Position numbers and translations under genes: made by a program. Shown piece after piece: positions 18,817 through 28,407 of a stretch of 64,000 bases of DNA (position 1 is the first letter of the stretch; each line of letters opens with the position of its first letter). The DNA is taken from positions 418,313-482,312 of the forward strand of contig CABHNZ010000003.1 in the NCBI GenBank assembly GCA_902167985.1, written 5' to 3'. The notes under the pieces were generated by a model. It did not search any database and had not been told where the DNA came from. It saw only the letters and a program-made list of their open reading frames with translations. The DNA is from Shinella sp. UYSO24 (GTDB taxonomy: Bacteria; Pseudomonadota; Alphaproteobacteria; Rhizobiales; Rhizobiaceae).

Positions 18817-19707
18817 ATGGCCAATATCGCAATGGAAACCGCAGCAGTACCTGCCGGCACGACATTCCGCCCCGGCACCAGCGACACGGAAATCGAGGCC
18901 GCCGCGCTGAAGTCGATCAAGCGCCGCAAGCAGGTCGTCCTGTTCTGGCAGATCGCCATTCTGGTGATCGCGCTCGGTCTGTGGGAAATTTCCTCGCAGA
19001 TGAACTGGATCGACCCGTTCTTCTATGCAAGCCCGAGCCTCGTTGCCGAACGTCTCTATGACTGGGCGCTCAACGGCACGACCGAAGGCTCGCTCTGGTA
19101 CAATCTCGGCATCACCATGGAAGAGGCGCTGATCGGCTTCTTCACCGGCTCGATTGCCGGCGTCGTGGTCGGTATCGGCCTTGGCCGCAACCAGATGCTT
19201 TCGGACATTCTTTCGGTCTATATCAAGGCGATCAACTCGATCCCGCGTGTGGTTCTGGCACCGATCTTCATCATGATCATGGGCCTTGGCCTTGCCTCCA
19301 AGGTGGCGCTTGCCTTCATCATGGTCTTCTTCGTCGTCTTCGCCAACGCCTTCCAGGGTGTGCGTGAAGCAGACCGCGACATGATCGCCAATGCCCGCAT
19401 CCTCGGCGCTTCCGACTGGCAGGTGACGCGCACGGTCATCGTTCCGTCGGCGATGAGCTGGATCTTTGCCAGCCTGCACGTCTCCTTCGGCTTTGCCATT
19501 ATCGGCGCGATCGTCGGCGAATTCGTCGGCGCCCGCTTCGGCATCGGCCAGCTGATCTCGATCGCCAAGGGCACGTTCGATGCCGCCGGCATGTTCGCTG
19601 CCATCGTTCTCGTCATGATCGTCACGCTGGTTGCCGAATATGTCATGACGCTGGTCGAGAACCGGCTCGCGAAGTGGCGCCCGCAGCAGAGCCTCGACAC
19701 CCACTGA
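18817..19707 (+). CDS. NitT/TauT-type ABC transporter permease
   Basis: The ATG at 18817 follows a GAAGGAGGAG ribosome-binding site and gives 296 residues. After a ~35-residue cytoplasmic N-terminus come about six transmembrane spans with the ATPase-docking loop READRDMIANARILGASDWQ. It completes the SsuABC-like importer. A strong terminator follows 29 bases after the stop, so this three-gene operon ends here. The frame is intact. Confidence 0.93.
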   Translation: MANIAMETAAVPAGTTFRPGTSDTEIEAAALKSIKRRKQVVLFWQIAILVIALGLWEISSQMNWIDPFFYASPSLVAERLYDWALNGTTEGSLWYNLGITMEEALIGFFTGSIAGVVVGIGLGRNQMLSDILSVYIKAINSIPRVVLAPIFIMIMGLGLASKVALAFIMVFFVVFANAFQGVREADRDMIANARILGASDWQVTRTVIVPSAMSWIFASLHVSFGFAIIGAIVGEFVGARFGIGQLISIAKGTFDAAGMFAAIVLVMIVTLVAEYVMTLVENRLAKWRPQQSLDTH

Positions 19708-19735
19708 GATTGGCTTCTCTGCTATGCTGAAAATG

Positions 19736-19762
19736 AAGGGGGCTTATGGCCCCCTTTTTTTG
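19736..19762 (+). terminator. Rho-independent terminator of the NitT/TauT-type operon
   Basis: AAGGGGGC-TTAT-GGCCCCCTT followed by a run of T residues is a textbook terminator on the plus strand. Its A-rich other side also makes it usable for the convergent histidine kinase gene that ends at 19783. Confidence 0.9.
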
Positions 19763-19782
19763 TTGGATCGTTGACCAAACAG

Positions 19783-21181
19783 TCAATCCGTCGCCGCCGG
19801 AAGCCGTACCGTCACCACCAGACCGCCACCCTCGGCATCCTCCAGCGTCACCGATCCACCAGCACCGACGACAACCTCGCGGACGATCGCAAGCCCGAGG
19901 CCGCTGCCTTCCTGCTGGGTGCCGATGACGCGGTAGAAGCGCTCGAAAACGTGTTCGCGCTCATGTTCGGGAATGCCCGGCCCGGTATCGCGCACCGTGA
20001 CCGAAACCTGCCCATAGGCGGAGACTACCGAGACCGTCACCTCGCCCGCGCCGGCGTATAGCGCAGCGCATTGTCGACAAGATTGACCACCATTTCGCGC
20101 AGCATCGTCCCGTCGCCAACGACAACGGCCCCCTTGTCCGCCTCAAGGCCGAGATCGATGCCGCGGCGCAGGGCATCCTCGGCATGCGCCTCCAGAACCT
20201 TGCGGGCCGTTTCGGCCATGTCGATATGCTCGGCTCTTGGCGCACGGCTGCCCGGTTCGGCGCGGGTGAGCGTCAGAAGCTGTTCGGCAAGTCGCGACAG
20301 CTGGCGGGTGCTGCGGGTCAGTGCCTGCAAGGCTTCGGTGCGCCTGTCTGCATCGGTTTCGCGCGCGGCAAAACTCGCCTGCGTGGCAAGAAGCGTCAGC
20401 GGCGTTCGCAATTGATGCGCGGCATTCGAGACGAAACGCCGTTGCGAGGCCATCTGCCGCTCGATCCGCTGCATGTAATCGTTGAGCGCGAGAACCAGCG
20501 GCTTGATCTCGGTCTGCACCATGTCGGGGTCGAAGGGTTCCAGCCGCTCGCGCCGGCTGGCAAGCACGGCACCACGCAGCTTCATCACCGGCGCAAGGCC
20601 GGCGCGCAGGCCGACCACTGTGACGATGCCGGCCATGACGACCAGCAGCAACTGGCTTTCGAAATCCGCCAGCAGCAGCCGGTGCCGCATGGCGCGGGCG
20701 CATTGTTGGTCACTGCTACCGTCACGTTGATGCCGCCATCGTTGGTCAGGCCGACAAGCGGGTGGTTCAGCGTCAGTGCCCGGACGTTATGATCGTGGAA
20801 GGAGAGGCCTTGCCCTTCCTGTTCCTTGTTCGGCGAGGGGAGGTCGGGATAGCCGGCAATCAGGCTGCCCCAGGCGGTGATGACCCGGTAATAGACATTG
20901 TCGCCCTGGCCGGTATCGAACATTTCAAGCGCTGCCGGCGGGATATCCACTTCCACATTGCCGCCGTCATCGACACGCACGGCCTCGGCAATCATCCGTG
21001 CCGAGCCGAGCAGCATGTTGTCGGTGACGATATTGGCCGCTTCTCGGGCTCGTGATGTGCTGAAATAGAGGTTGAGGCAGAGAACGCAGACAAGCGTCGC
21101 CGTCACCCATGCCAGCAATTGTGCGCGAAGACTGTGCCGGAGACCCGACCAGACGGCTTTGAGAGGCAGAAGAGCGCTCAC
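19783..21181 (-). CDS. TctE-like sensor histidine kinase (two frameshifts)
   Basis: About 466 residues after repair. An N-terminal transmembrane helix (AQLLAWVTATLVCVLCLNLYF) is followed by a periplasmic TctE-type sensor region and a second helix. The histidine box is SNAAHQLRTPLTLLA, and the ATPase has DNALRYTP, DTGPGIP and GSGLGLAIV motifs. It autophosphorylates and should phosphorylate the regulator encoded 2 bases upstream. It starts with GTG at 21181. One G is missing near 20696 (before the second helix) and another near 20048 (after the N-box), splitting it into three open segments. TctDE pairs often control tricarboxylate uptake, but no tctABC genes are in the window. Confidence 0.87.
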
Positions 21182-21183
21182 GG

Positions 21184-21849
21184 TCAGGTCGCTCGCAGCA
21201 TATAGCCGAGGCCGCGCAGCGTGGCGATCTGCACCGAGGCGCCCTCCAGCTTCTTGCGAACACGGTGGACATAGATCTCGATGGCGCTCGGATCGGTCTC
21301 GGCATCGAAGCCGAAGACGCTGTCGGAAAGCGCCGATTTGGTGACGGTCGTGCCGGCTTTCAGGATCAGGTATTCGAGCACGGAATGCTCGCGCGGCGTC
21401 AGTGACAGGAGATCGCCCTTCAGCTCGAACTGCCGGGTCGTGCTGTTGAGGATGAGATCTCCGACGGCGATCTGCGGACTTGCCAGATCATGGCCGCGGC
21501 GAATGACGGCGCGCAGCCTTGCTTCGAGTTCAGCCAGTTCGAAAGGTTTGGCCAGATAGTCATCCGCACCGGAATCGAGCCCGGCAACACGTCCGTCGAG
21601 CGAGGCATTGGCGGTGAGGATGATCACCGGCGCCTTGCTGCCGCTTCGCCGCAGGCGTTTCAGCAGCGTCATGCCATCGATTTTGGGAATGGAAAGGTCG
21701 AGAATGACGGCCGCATAGTCCGCCAGCGCGATCAGATGCTCGCCCTCTTCGCCGTCATGGGCGGTATCAACGGCATAGCCGGCCTGATGCAGCGCCTTGG
21801 CCAGCCAGTCGGCCAGCTCGTGATTGTCCTCGACGATCAACAGCCGCAT
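21184..21849 (-). CDS. OmpR-family response regulator (TctD-like)
   Basis: 221 residues. The receiver domain has the acidic pair at VEDN, phosphoacceptor Asp in VILDLSIPKIDG and Lys in LAKPF. An OmpR-type winged helix follows (LSLTPREHSVLEYL, ending VHRVRKKLEG and GLGYML). It is first in a two-gene leftward operon with its kinase, whose GTG start lies 2 bases after this stop. The target genes are unknown; the nearby NitT/TauT-type importer is convergent rather than divergent, so location gives no firm target. The frame is intact. Confidence 0.93.
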   Translation of the reverse strand: MRLLIVEDNHELADWLAKALHQAGYAVDTAHDGEEGEHLIALADYAAVILDLSIPKIDGMTLLKRLRRSGSKAPVIILTANASLDGRVAGLDSGADDYLAKPFELAELEARLRAVIRRGHDLASPQIAVGDLILNSTTRQFELKGDLLSLTPREHSVLEYLILKAGTTVTKSALSDSVFGFDAETDPSAIEIYVHRVRKKLEGASVQIATLRGLGYMLRAT

Positions 21850-21952
21850 GTCATTCCATCCTCCCCGGTTGAGGAGGACGATAAAGCTTTGCGAAGGCGA
21901 AGAAAATCCCGAAAGTCGCCAGTGACCGCGTGACAGATGTCAGGCCGTTCTG

Positions 21953-22228
21953 TCAGCCTTCGGGTACACAATCCGCTCCACGCTTGGCGCAAACGGCGAT
22001 ATTGTCTTCATCGACATTGATGAAGGCGATGCCGCCGCGTTCGAAGGCAAGCCGCAGCTGTGCCTCGGTCGCGCGATGCGCGTCGTGGCGGCTGCCTTCA
22101 TAGTCGCGGATCGTGCTGCGCGACACGCCCGAACGATCGGCAAGATCCGTTTGCGTCCAGTCGAGCAGGCCGCGTGCGGCGCGACAGATCGCGGGGGTTA
22201 AAATCTTAGGCTGTGCTGCTTGACCCAT
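21953..22228 (-). CDS. Small XRE-family helix-turn-helix regulator
   Basis: With the ATG at 22228 the product is 91 residues. A lambda-repressor-like HTH (RAARGLLDWTQTDLADRSGV, then SRSTIRDYEGSRH) is followed by a short tail (EAQLRLAFERGGIAFINVDED) common in small rhizobial XRE proteins. An in-frame ATG at 22273 would add 15 residues without family support. The upstream DNA has two similar GCCCATAT/GCCATATA boxes at about 22240-22270, a candidate autoregulatory operator. It is divergent from the phaA gene, whose expression it could influence; no experiment or homology settles this. Confidence 0.75.
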   Translation of the reverse strand: MGQAAQPKILTPAICRAARGLLDWTQTDLADRSGVSRSTIRDYEGSRHDAHRATEAQLRLAFERGGIAFINVDEDNIAVCAKRGADCVPEG

Positions 22229-22286
22229 CGTCAAATACTGCCCATATTGGTCAATAACAGCCATATATGTCATTACCGATCAAATT

Positions 22287-22302
22287 GCCAGCAATTGTTG
22301 GC
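22287..22302. promoter_or_regulatory. Imperfect palindrome between the XRE gene and phaA
   Basis: GCCAGCAATTGTTGGC is a 16-base palindrome with one mismatched pair, flanked by TT and GAA, in the 97-base divergent region. It could be an operator for the XRE regulator or another factor acting on the pha operon. It is supported by symmetry and position only. Confidence 0.4.
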
Positions 22303-22325
22303 GAAGCTTCCGCCGGGAAGCCTGA

Positions 22326-25285
22326 TTGATCGGCTCGGGAGCAGGGGAAGGGCGGAGCATTGGGATAACGTCGGGACCATATATTCTTTTGATCGTCCTG
22401 ATGCTGCCTTTTGTCGGCAGCCTTGCATCCGTCTTCATGCTTGCTTCGAACTCGCGTGCGCTGCCTTCGGCGCTGGCTGGTGTCGTCGCCTTTGTCGGTC
22501 TTGGCCTGATCGTCTCGCTCTACCCGCAGATTGCCAATGGCAATGTGCTGAAGCTGGATGCCGCATGGGTGCCTCAGCTCGGGCTCAATTTCACGCTCCG
22601 GCTTGACGGCTTCGCATGGCTTTTCGCCGTTCTGATCTTCGGTATCGGCTTTCTCGTCGTTCTCTACGCGCGCTACTATATGTCCGAGGACGATCCCGTC
22701 CCGCGCTTCTTCTCCTTCTTCCTCGCCTTCATGGGCGCCATGCTCGGCATCGTGCTCTCGGGCAATGTCATTCTTCTCTCGGTCTTCTGGGAGATGACGA
22801 GCATCTTCTCCTTCCTGCTGATCAGCTACTGGCACGGGAATGCCGGTGCGCGCGATGGCGCCCGCATGGCCTTGACGGTCACGGGTATCGGCGGCTTCTG
22901 CCTGCTGATCGGCCTGCTCATTCTCGGCAACATCGTCGGCAGTTATGATCTCGACAAGATCCTGGCCTCCGGCGAGGCGATCCGCGCCCACGCGCTCTAT
23001 GTGCCGGCGCTCGTCTTCATTCTGCTCGGCGCGCTGACCAAGAGCGCGCAGTTCCCGTTCCATTTCTGGCTGCCGAACGCCATGGCGGCGCCGACGCCTG
23101 TGTCGGCCTTCCTGCATTCGGCAACCATGGTGAAGGCCGGCGTCTTTCTTCTGGCGCGCCTGTCGCCGGCGCTTTCCGGCTCCTATGAATGGTTCGTTCT
23201 GGTCGGCGCAGCCGGCATCGTCACGCTGCTGCTCGGCGCTATTTCGCCATGTTCCAGCAGGATCTGAAGGGGCTGCTCGCCTACTCGACGATCAGCCATC
23301 TCGGCCTGATCACCACGCTGCTCAGCCTCGGAAGCCCGCTTGCCACGGTTGCTGCGATCTTCCACATGGTCAACCATGCCACTTTCAAGGCCTCGCTCTT
23401 CATGGCCGCCGGCATTATCGACCATGAGACCGGCACGCGTGACATGCGACGATTGAGCGGGCTCTACCGCTATCTACCCGTCACCGGTACGCTTGCCATG
23501 GTGGCGAGTGCCGCGATGGCCGGCGTGCCGCTTCTGAACGGCTTCCTGTCGAAGGAAATGTTCTTTGCCGAAGCCGTCGAGACCCATGCGGACAGCATTC
23601 TCGACCGCATCCTGCCTTATGTCGCAACGCTTGCCGGCGCCTTCAGCGTCGCCTATTCGCTGCGCTTCATTCACACGGTCTTCTTCGGGCCGAAGCCGGT
23701 CGATCTTCCCAAGCCGTCGCCGCACGAGCCGTCACGCTGGATGCGTTTCCCGATCGAGTTCCTCGTCGTCGTCTGCCTGATCGTCGGCATCGTTCCGTCC
23801 TTTTCGATCGGCCCTTTCCTGCATACGGCAGTCGTCAGCGTGCTTGGCCCTGCGACGCCTCAATATAGCCTTGCGATCTGGCACGGTATCAACACGCCGC
23901 TGATCATGAGCGTGCTTGCGCTTCTCGGCGGTGCCATCTTCTACGTGGCGCTCGGCAAATATCTCTCGCGCTGCGATGACGGGCCGCCGGTCTTCCGGCG
24001 CCTCAAGGGCCAGCGCATCTTCGAACGCATTCTGGTGGAAGTGTCGTGGCACTGGGCGCGTGTCGCCGAGCGGCGGCTTGGCACCCGCAAGCTGCAGCCG
24101 CAGCTGCGCTGGGTCGTGGCCACGGGCTTTCTCGCCGGCCTCCTGCCGCTTTATCTTGCCGGTTTCGAGACCCGCGCCTTTGCGTTTTCCGGTGTCGATC
24201 CGGTCTTTGCCGGGCTTTGGCTGATCGGCATATGCCTTGCCATCGGTACGGCCTATCTCGCCAAGTACCACCGGCTTGCATCGCTCATCATGCTCGGCGG
24301 TGTGGGGCTTATCGTCTGCATCTCCTTCCTGTGGCTTTCGGCGCCGGATCTGGCGATTACCCAGCTTCTGGTCGAGATCGTCACCACCGTCCTGATCCTT
24401 CTCGGCCTGCGCTGGCTGCCGAAACGCACCGAGCTGGTCGATGAGCAGATCACGCTGGCAGCCCGCTTCCGCCGTTTCCGCGATCTGGCGCTTGCCGTCG
24501 CCTGCGGTATCGGCATGACCTTCATCTCCTATGCGGTCATGACCACCCCGGTACCGGATGCGATCGCCAATTACTTCCTGCAGAATGCCTATGTTCAGGG
24601 TGGCGGCCACAACGTCGTCAACGTCATCCTCGTGGACTTCCGCGGCTTCGATACGCTAGGCGAAATCACCGTTCTCGGCGTCGTGGCGCTCACTGTCTTT
24701 GCCCTCCTGCGCCGCTTCCGCCCGGCAGCAGAAGCGATGGCCATGCCGGAGCAGCAGCGTATCCAGAACCGTTTCGACGAGGAGCGGCCGGACCGTTCGG
24801 CCGGCGATACGGTGCGTGACTATCTGCTGGTACCCTCCGTCATCATGCAGTGGCTGTTCCCGGTCATCATCACCTTCGCCGTCTATATCTTCATGCGTGG
24901 GCATGATCTGCCGGGCGGCGGGTTCTCGGCCGGCCTGACGCTCTCGATCGCCTTCCTCCTGCAATATCTCGCCGGTGGCACGCGATGGGCGGAGGATCGC
25001 ATCCGTATCCTGCCGGTGCGCTGGATGGGCGCCGGGATGATCATCTCGACGCTCACGGGGATCGGCGCCTGGCTTCTCGGCTACCCCTTCCTCACCTCGC
25101 ATTTCCAGTATGCCGAGCTGCCATTGATCGGCAAGGTTCCGATGGCTTCCGCCCTGCTCTTCGATCTGGGTGTCTTCCTGCTCGTGGTCGGCTCCACGGT
25201 GCTGATCCTGGTCGCACTGGCGCACCAGTCGATCCGCATCAACCGCATGCGCGCCGCAGAGGCCGACAAGGCAAAGGAAAGCTGA
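22326..25285 (+). CDS. phaA: Mrp-type cation:proton antiporter subunit A/B fusion (frameshifted)
   Basis: About 986 residues, polytopic. The first ~800 residues are MrpA-like with the NuoL-type core (FWEMTSIFSFLLI, then LGALTKSAQFPFHFWLPNAM and MVNHATFKASLFMAAGIID). The last ~150 residues are the MrpB domain (FRGFDTLGEITVLGVVA and GHDLPGGGFSAG). Fusion of A and B is the normal arrangement in rhizobial Pha systems. With PhaC-G it forms a hetero-oligomeric Na+/K+:H+ antiporter in the inner membrane for pH and salt homeostasis. A C is missing near 23240 (GGCGCTATTTC for GGCGCCTATTTC). The start is uncertain: TTG at 22326 is the first usable codon in frame. Confidence 0.92.
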
Positions 25286-25623
25286 TGGAACTCATTCTCT
25301 CCATCGCGATCGGCGTCATGACCACTTGCGGCGTATGGCTATTGCTGCGCCCGCGCACCTATCAGGTCATCATCGGGCTTTCGCTTCTGTCCTATGCGGT
25401 CAATCTCTTCATCTTCGGCGTCGGCGGCGTGAAGACCAATGTGCCGCCGATCCTGGAGAAAAGCGGGGCAGCCGGCCATCTTGCGGATCCGGTGCCGCAG
25501 GCGCTCGTGCTCACCGCCATCGTCATCGGCTTTGCGACGACGGCGCTCTTCCTTGTCGTGCTTCTGGCTTCCCGCGGCCTGACCGGCACCGACCATGTGG
25601 ATGGAAGGAGCGACCGCAAATGA
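25285..25623 (+). CDS. phaC: Mrp-type antiporter subunit C
   Basis: 112 residues with three hydrophobic helices, homologous to MnhC/MrpC and NuoK (GLSLLSYAVNLFIFGVGG, then PVPQALVLTAIVIGFATTA). The ATG at 25285 overlaps the phaA stop codon (TGATG), so translation is coupled. It is a core membrane subunit of the antiporter. The frame is intact. Confidence 0.95.
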   Translation: MELILSIAIGVMTTCGVWLLLRPRTYQVIIGLSLLSYAVNLFIFGVGGVKTNVPPILEKSGAAGHLADPVPQALVLTAIVIGFATTALFLVVLLASRGLTGTDHVDGRSDRK

Positions 25624-27251
25624 TCGCCTGGACCCACCACCTGATCATCGCGCCGATCCTGATCCCGCTTGTCGCGGCGGCCGTGCTGCTGTTCATCGAC
25701 GAACGCCAGCGCGTGGCCAAGGCCTTCGTCAGTCTCGCCGCCGTCCTGCTTCTCGGCCTCGTCGCGATCGTATTGTTCGCCATCGAGAGCGGCCCGAATG
25801 CCTTCGAGGGCGCCTATCTGCTCGGCAACTGGGCCGCGCCCTTCGGCATCGTGCTGGTGGTCGACGGGTTGGCGGCGATGATGATCCTGCTGACCGCCAT
25901 CCTCGCGCTCGCCTGCCTCGTCTATTCGCTGGCCCGCTGGCACACGGTCGGCGCGCATTTCCACACCATGTTCCAGCTCCTGCTGATGGGGGTGAACGGC
26001 GCATTTTTGACCGGCGACCTGTTCAACCTCTTCGTCTTCTTCGAAGTCATGCTGGCCGCCTCTTACGGGCTTCTGCTGCATGGTTCGGGCGCGCTGCGCG
26101 TCAAAGCGGGAATGCACTATATCGCCGTCAACCTTGCGGCGGCACTGCTCTTCCTGATCGGCGTCAGCCTGATCTATGGCACGGCCGGCACGCTCAACAT
26201 GGCCGATCTTGCTGCCCGCATCCCGAGCATGGAGCCGCGCCGCCTGATGCTGATGGAGGCCGGTGCCGGCGTGCTTGGCATCGCTTTCCTGATCAAGGCC
26301 GGCATGTGGCCGCTCTGCTTCTGGCTGCCGACGGCCTATAGCGCCGCGGCCGCACCGGTCGCCGGCATTTTCGCCATCCTCAGCAAGCTCGGCATCTATG
26401 TCATCCTGCGTCTGACCATGCTGCTCTTCGGGGAAGGGCCTTCTGCCGGCTTCGGCGCGACAGTCCTTCTTTATGGCGGCATCGCGACGCTCGTCTTCGG
26501 CACGATCGGGGTTCTTGCTTCGCAGGCACTCGGCCGGCTGGCCGGCTTTTCCGTCCTTGTCTCGTCCGGCACGCTGCTGATGGTCCTCGGCGTCAATGAT
26601 GGCGCCGTCTCGGCCGGCGCGCTTCTCTACCTCGTCAGCTCGACGCTGACGATCAGCGCCTTTTTCCTGCTGATCGAACTGGTCGAGCGTGGTCAGGATG
26701 CCGGCGCAAACGTTCTTGCCGTGACGATGGAAGCCTATGGCGAGGGCGAGGATGATGAGCCGGAAGAGGGCGATGGCGTGGCCATGCCCGGCACGATGGC
26801 CATCCTCGGCACCTGCTTTGCCGCCTGCGGCATCCTTCTCTCCGGCCTGCCGCCGCTTTCCGGCTTCATCGCCAAATTCGCCATGCTCTCGGCGATGATG
26901 GGAACGGGTTCGATCGGCGTGCCGCCGACGGCTGCCGTCTGGGCGCTCATCGTGCTTGTCATCATCTCGGGCGTTGCAGCGCTGATTGCCATGACGCGCG
27001 CCGGCATACGCACGTTCTGGACCTCGATCGAAGGCACCGTGCCACGGGTTCTCGTCATCGAGATCGTGCCCGTCCTCTTTCTGCTGGCCATCACGCTCGG
27101 CCTCACCCTGCAGGCCGGACCGGCGATGCAGTATATGGACACGACGATCCGCAACCTTTCCAACCCGAAGGCCTATATAGAGACTGTGCGGGGAGCGACG
27201 ATCGTGCCGGGCGTCGAGCATGCTGATGAAACCCATGGGGAGGGCGGCTGA
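25620..27251 (+). CDS. phaD: Mrp-type antiporter subunit D
   Basis: 543 residues, about 14 transmembrane segments, NuoN/MrpD family (LFNLFVFFEVMLAASYGLLL, then IKAGMWPLCFWLPTAYSAA). The Glu in FFEVML and the Lys in LIKAGM are the conserved charged residues of the proton path. The ATG at 25620 overlaps the phaC stop by 4 bases. An acidic, mobile-looking stretch (EGEDDEPEEGDG) sits in a loop in the C-terminal third. The frame is intact. Confidence 0.95.
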   Translation: MIAWTHHLIIAPILIPLVAAAVLLFIDERQRVAKAFVSLAAVLLLGLVAIVLFAIESGPNAFEGAYLLGNWAAPFGIVLVVDGLAAMMILLTAILALACLVYSLARWHTVGAHFHTMFQLLLMGVNGAFLTGDLFNLFVFFEVMLAASYGLLLHGSGALRVKAGMHYIAVNLAAALLFLIGVSLIYGTAGTLNMADLAARIPSMEPRRLMLMEAGAGVLGIAFLIKAGMWPLCFWLPTAYSAAAAPVAGIFAILSKLGIYVILRLTMLLFGEGPSAGFGATVLLYGGIATLVFGTIGVLASQALGRLAGFSVLVSSGTLLMVLGVNDGAVSAGALLYLVSSTLTISAFFLLIELVERGQDAGANVLAVTMEAYGEGEDDEPEEGDGVAMPGTMAILGTCFAACGILLSGLPPLSGFIAKFAMLSAMMGTGSIGVPPTAAVWALIVLVIISGVAALIAMTRAGIRTFWTSIEGTVPRVLVIEIVPVLFLLAITLGLTLQAGPAMQYMDTTIRNLSNPKAYIETVRGATIVPGVEHADETHGEGG

Positions 27252-27727
27252 TGTTTCCCTATCCCATTCTCTTCGTATGCCTGGTTCTGATGTGGCTGCT
27301 TCTCGGCGGGTTTACACCCGGCCAGCTGGTGCTCGGCATTATCGTTGCCGTCTTCGCCTCCTGGGCGATGGCGTCGCTGCGCCCGGAAAAGCCACGCATC
27401 CGCAACATTCACCTTCTGCCGAAACTCTTCGCCATCGTGATGATCGATATCATCAAGTCGAACATCCATGTGGCCAGCGTCGTGCTCAGAAGCGGAGCGA
27501 AACGCCACAAGCCGGGCTTCCTCACCATCTATCTCGATATTCGCAACGAGTTTGCGCTGGCCGTGCTGGCGGTCGTGCTCACCAGCACACCCGGTTCGGT
27601 CTGGCTGGAATATGACAGCAACGACAATAGCGTGCTTCTGCACGTTCTCGATATCGACAACGAGGCGGTCTGGCGTGATACGATCAAGAACCGCTACGAG
27701 AAGCTGCTGATGGAGATCTTCACATGA
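27251..27727 (+). CDS. phaE: Mrp-type antiporter subunit E
   Basis: 158 residues with two to three N-terminal transmembrane segments and a cytoplasmic C-terminal domain, MnhE/MrpE family (LPKLFAIVMIDIIKSNIHVA, then TSTPGSVWLEYDSNDNSVLL). It overlaps phaD by one base and phaF by 4, consistent with co-translation. It is required for assembly and stability of the antiporter in studied Mrp systems. The frame is intact. Confidence 0.93.
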   Translation: MFPYPILFVCLVLMWLLLGGFTPGQLVLGIIVAVFASWAMASLRPEKPRIRNIHLLPKLFAIVMIDIIKSNIHVASVVLRSGAKRHKPGFLTIYLDIRNEFALAVLAVVLTSTPGSVWLEYDSNDNSVLLHVLDIDNEAVWRDTIKNRYEKLLMEIFT

Positions 27728-28004
27728 GCACCATCATTCTCTTCACCGCCGTATCGCTGGCGCAGGTCCTGCTGGTCATTGCGATCGCGGTCGCATCGAT
27801 CAGGATGTTTCGCGGTCCGCGGGCGCAGGACCGTATCATCGCGCTCGATACGGTCTATATCAATGCCATGCTGCTGATCGTCACCTTCGGCATCGGCACG
27901 GGCCGCGCGGTCTATTTCGAGGCGGCGCTGGTGATCGGCATGCTTGGTTCGTCGCAACCGTGGCGCTGGCAAAATTCCTGATGCGCGGCGAGGTGATCGA
28001 ATGA
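27724..28004 (+). CDS. phaF: Mrp-type antiporter subunit F (frameshifted)
   Basis: About 93 residues after repair, with three helices in the MnhF/MrpF pattern (IRMFRGPRAQDRIIALDTVY). A T is missing near 27950 (CTTGGTTCGTC for CTTGGTTTCGTC). With it restored, the C-terminus reads GFVATVALAKFLMRGEVIE and the TGA at 28002-28004 overlaps the phaG start. The ATG at 27724 overlaps the phaE stop by 4 bases. Confidence 0.9.
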
Positions 28005-28357
28005 TGCAGTCCGCTTCCGACCTGCCGCTCTGGGCGGCCATCATCGTCGCCTTCTTCGTGCTGATCGGCGCTGCCCTTGCGCTTCTCGGTGCGATCGGCT
28101 TCCTGCGCCTGCCGACATTCTATGAGCGCATTCACGCGCCGGCGCTCGGCACCAGCTGGGGCGTCGGCGGAGTAATGCTGGCCTCGATCGTCTTCTTCTC
28201 GGTCTCGTCGTCGAGGCTCGCGATCCACGAGATCCTGATTGGCCTTCTGGTGACGATCACGACACCGATCACCTTCATGCTGCTGGCCCGTGCGGCCCTT
28301 CACCGTGACCGGGCCGAAGGAAACGGAACGGTGCCGGAAAAACACCGTCCCGATTGA
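28001..28357 (+). CDS. phaG: Mrp-type antiporter subunit G
   Basis: 118 residues (117 if the second of two adjacent ATGs is used), with three helices in the MnhG/MrpG pattern (LGAIGFLRLPTFYERIHAPA, then GTSWGVGGVMLASI). It is the last gene of the seven-function antiporter operon and is followed after 10 bases by a terminator-like hairpin. The start overlaps the phaF stop (ATGA). The frame is intact. Confidence 0.95.
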   Translation: MMQSASDLPLWAAIIVAFFVLIGAALALLGAIGFLRLPTFYERIHAPALGTSWGVGGVMLASIVFFSVSSSRLAIHEILIGLLVTITTPITFMLLARAALHRDRAEGNGTVPEKHRPD

Positions 28358-28366
28358 GGTTCTGGC

Positions 28367-28405
28367 GCACGGCCTTTCAAAATGAAAGACCGTGCTTGCC
28401 TTTTT
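28367..28405. terminator. Terminator between phaG and the convergent chemoreceptor gene
   Basis: GCACGGcCTTTCA and TGAAAGaCCGTGC form a 13-base stem with one C-A mismatch around an AAA loop, followed on the plus strand by a T-rich run (CCTTTTTGATC). It serves the pha operon and probably the converging gene. Confidence 0.85.
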
Positions 28406-28407
28406 GA

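Noticed and set aside
19783..21849. Assigning the TctDE-like pair to citrate uptake
   Set aside because: No tctABC genes lie in the window, so the regulated function was left open.
22326..23300. Programmed frameshift in phaA
   Set aside because: There is no slippery heptamer at the break, and the same homopolymer-loss pattern is seen in 18 other unrelated genes; sequence error explains it.
25392..27236. 614-residue minus-strand ORF across phaC/phaD
   Set aside because: It is a long antisense shadow caused by high GC; it is rich in charged residues with no domain, and the plus-strand pha genes are clear.
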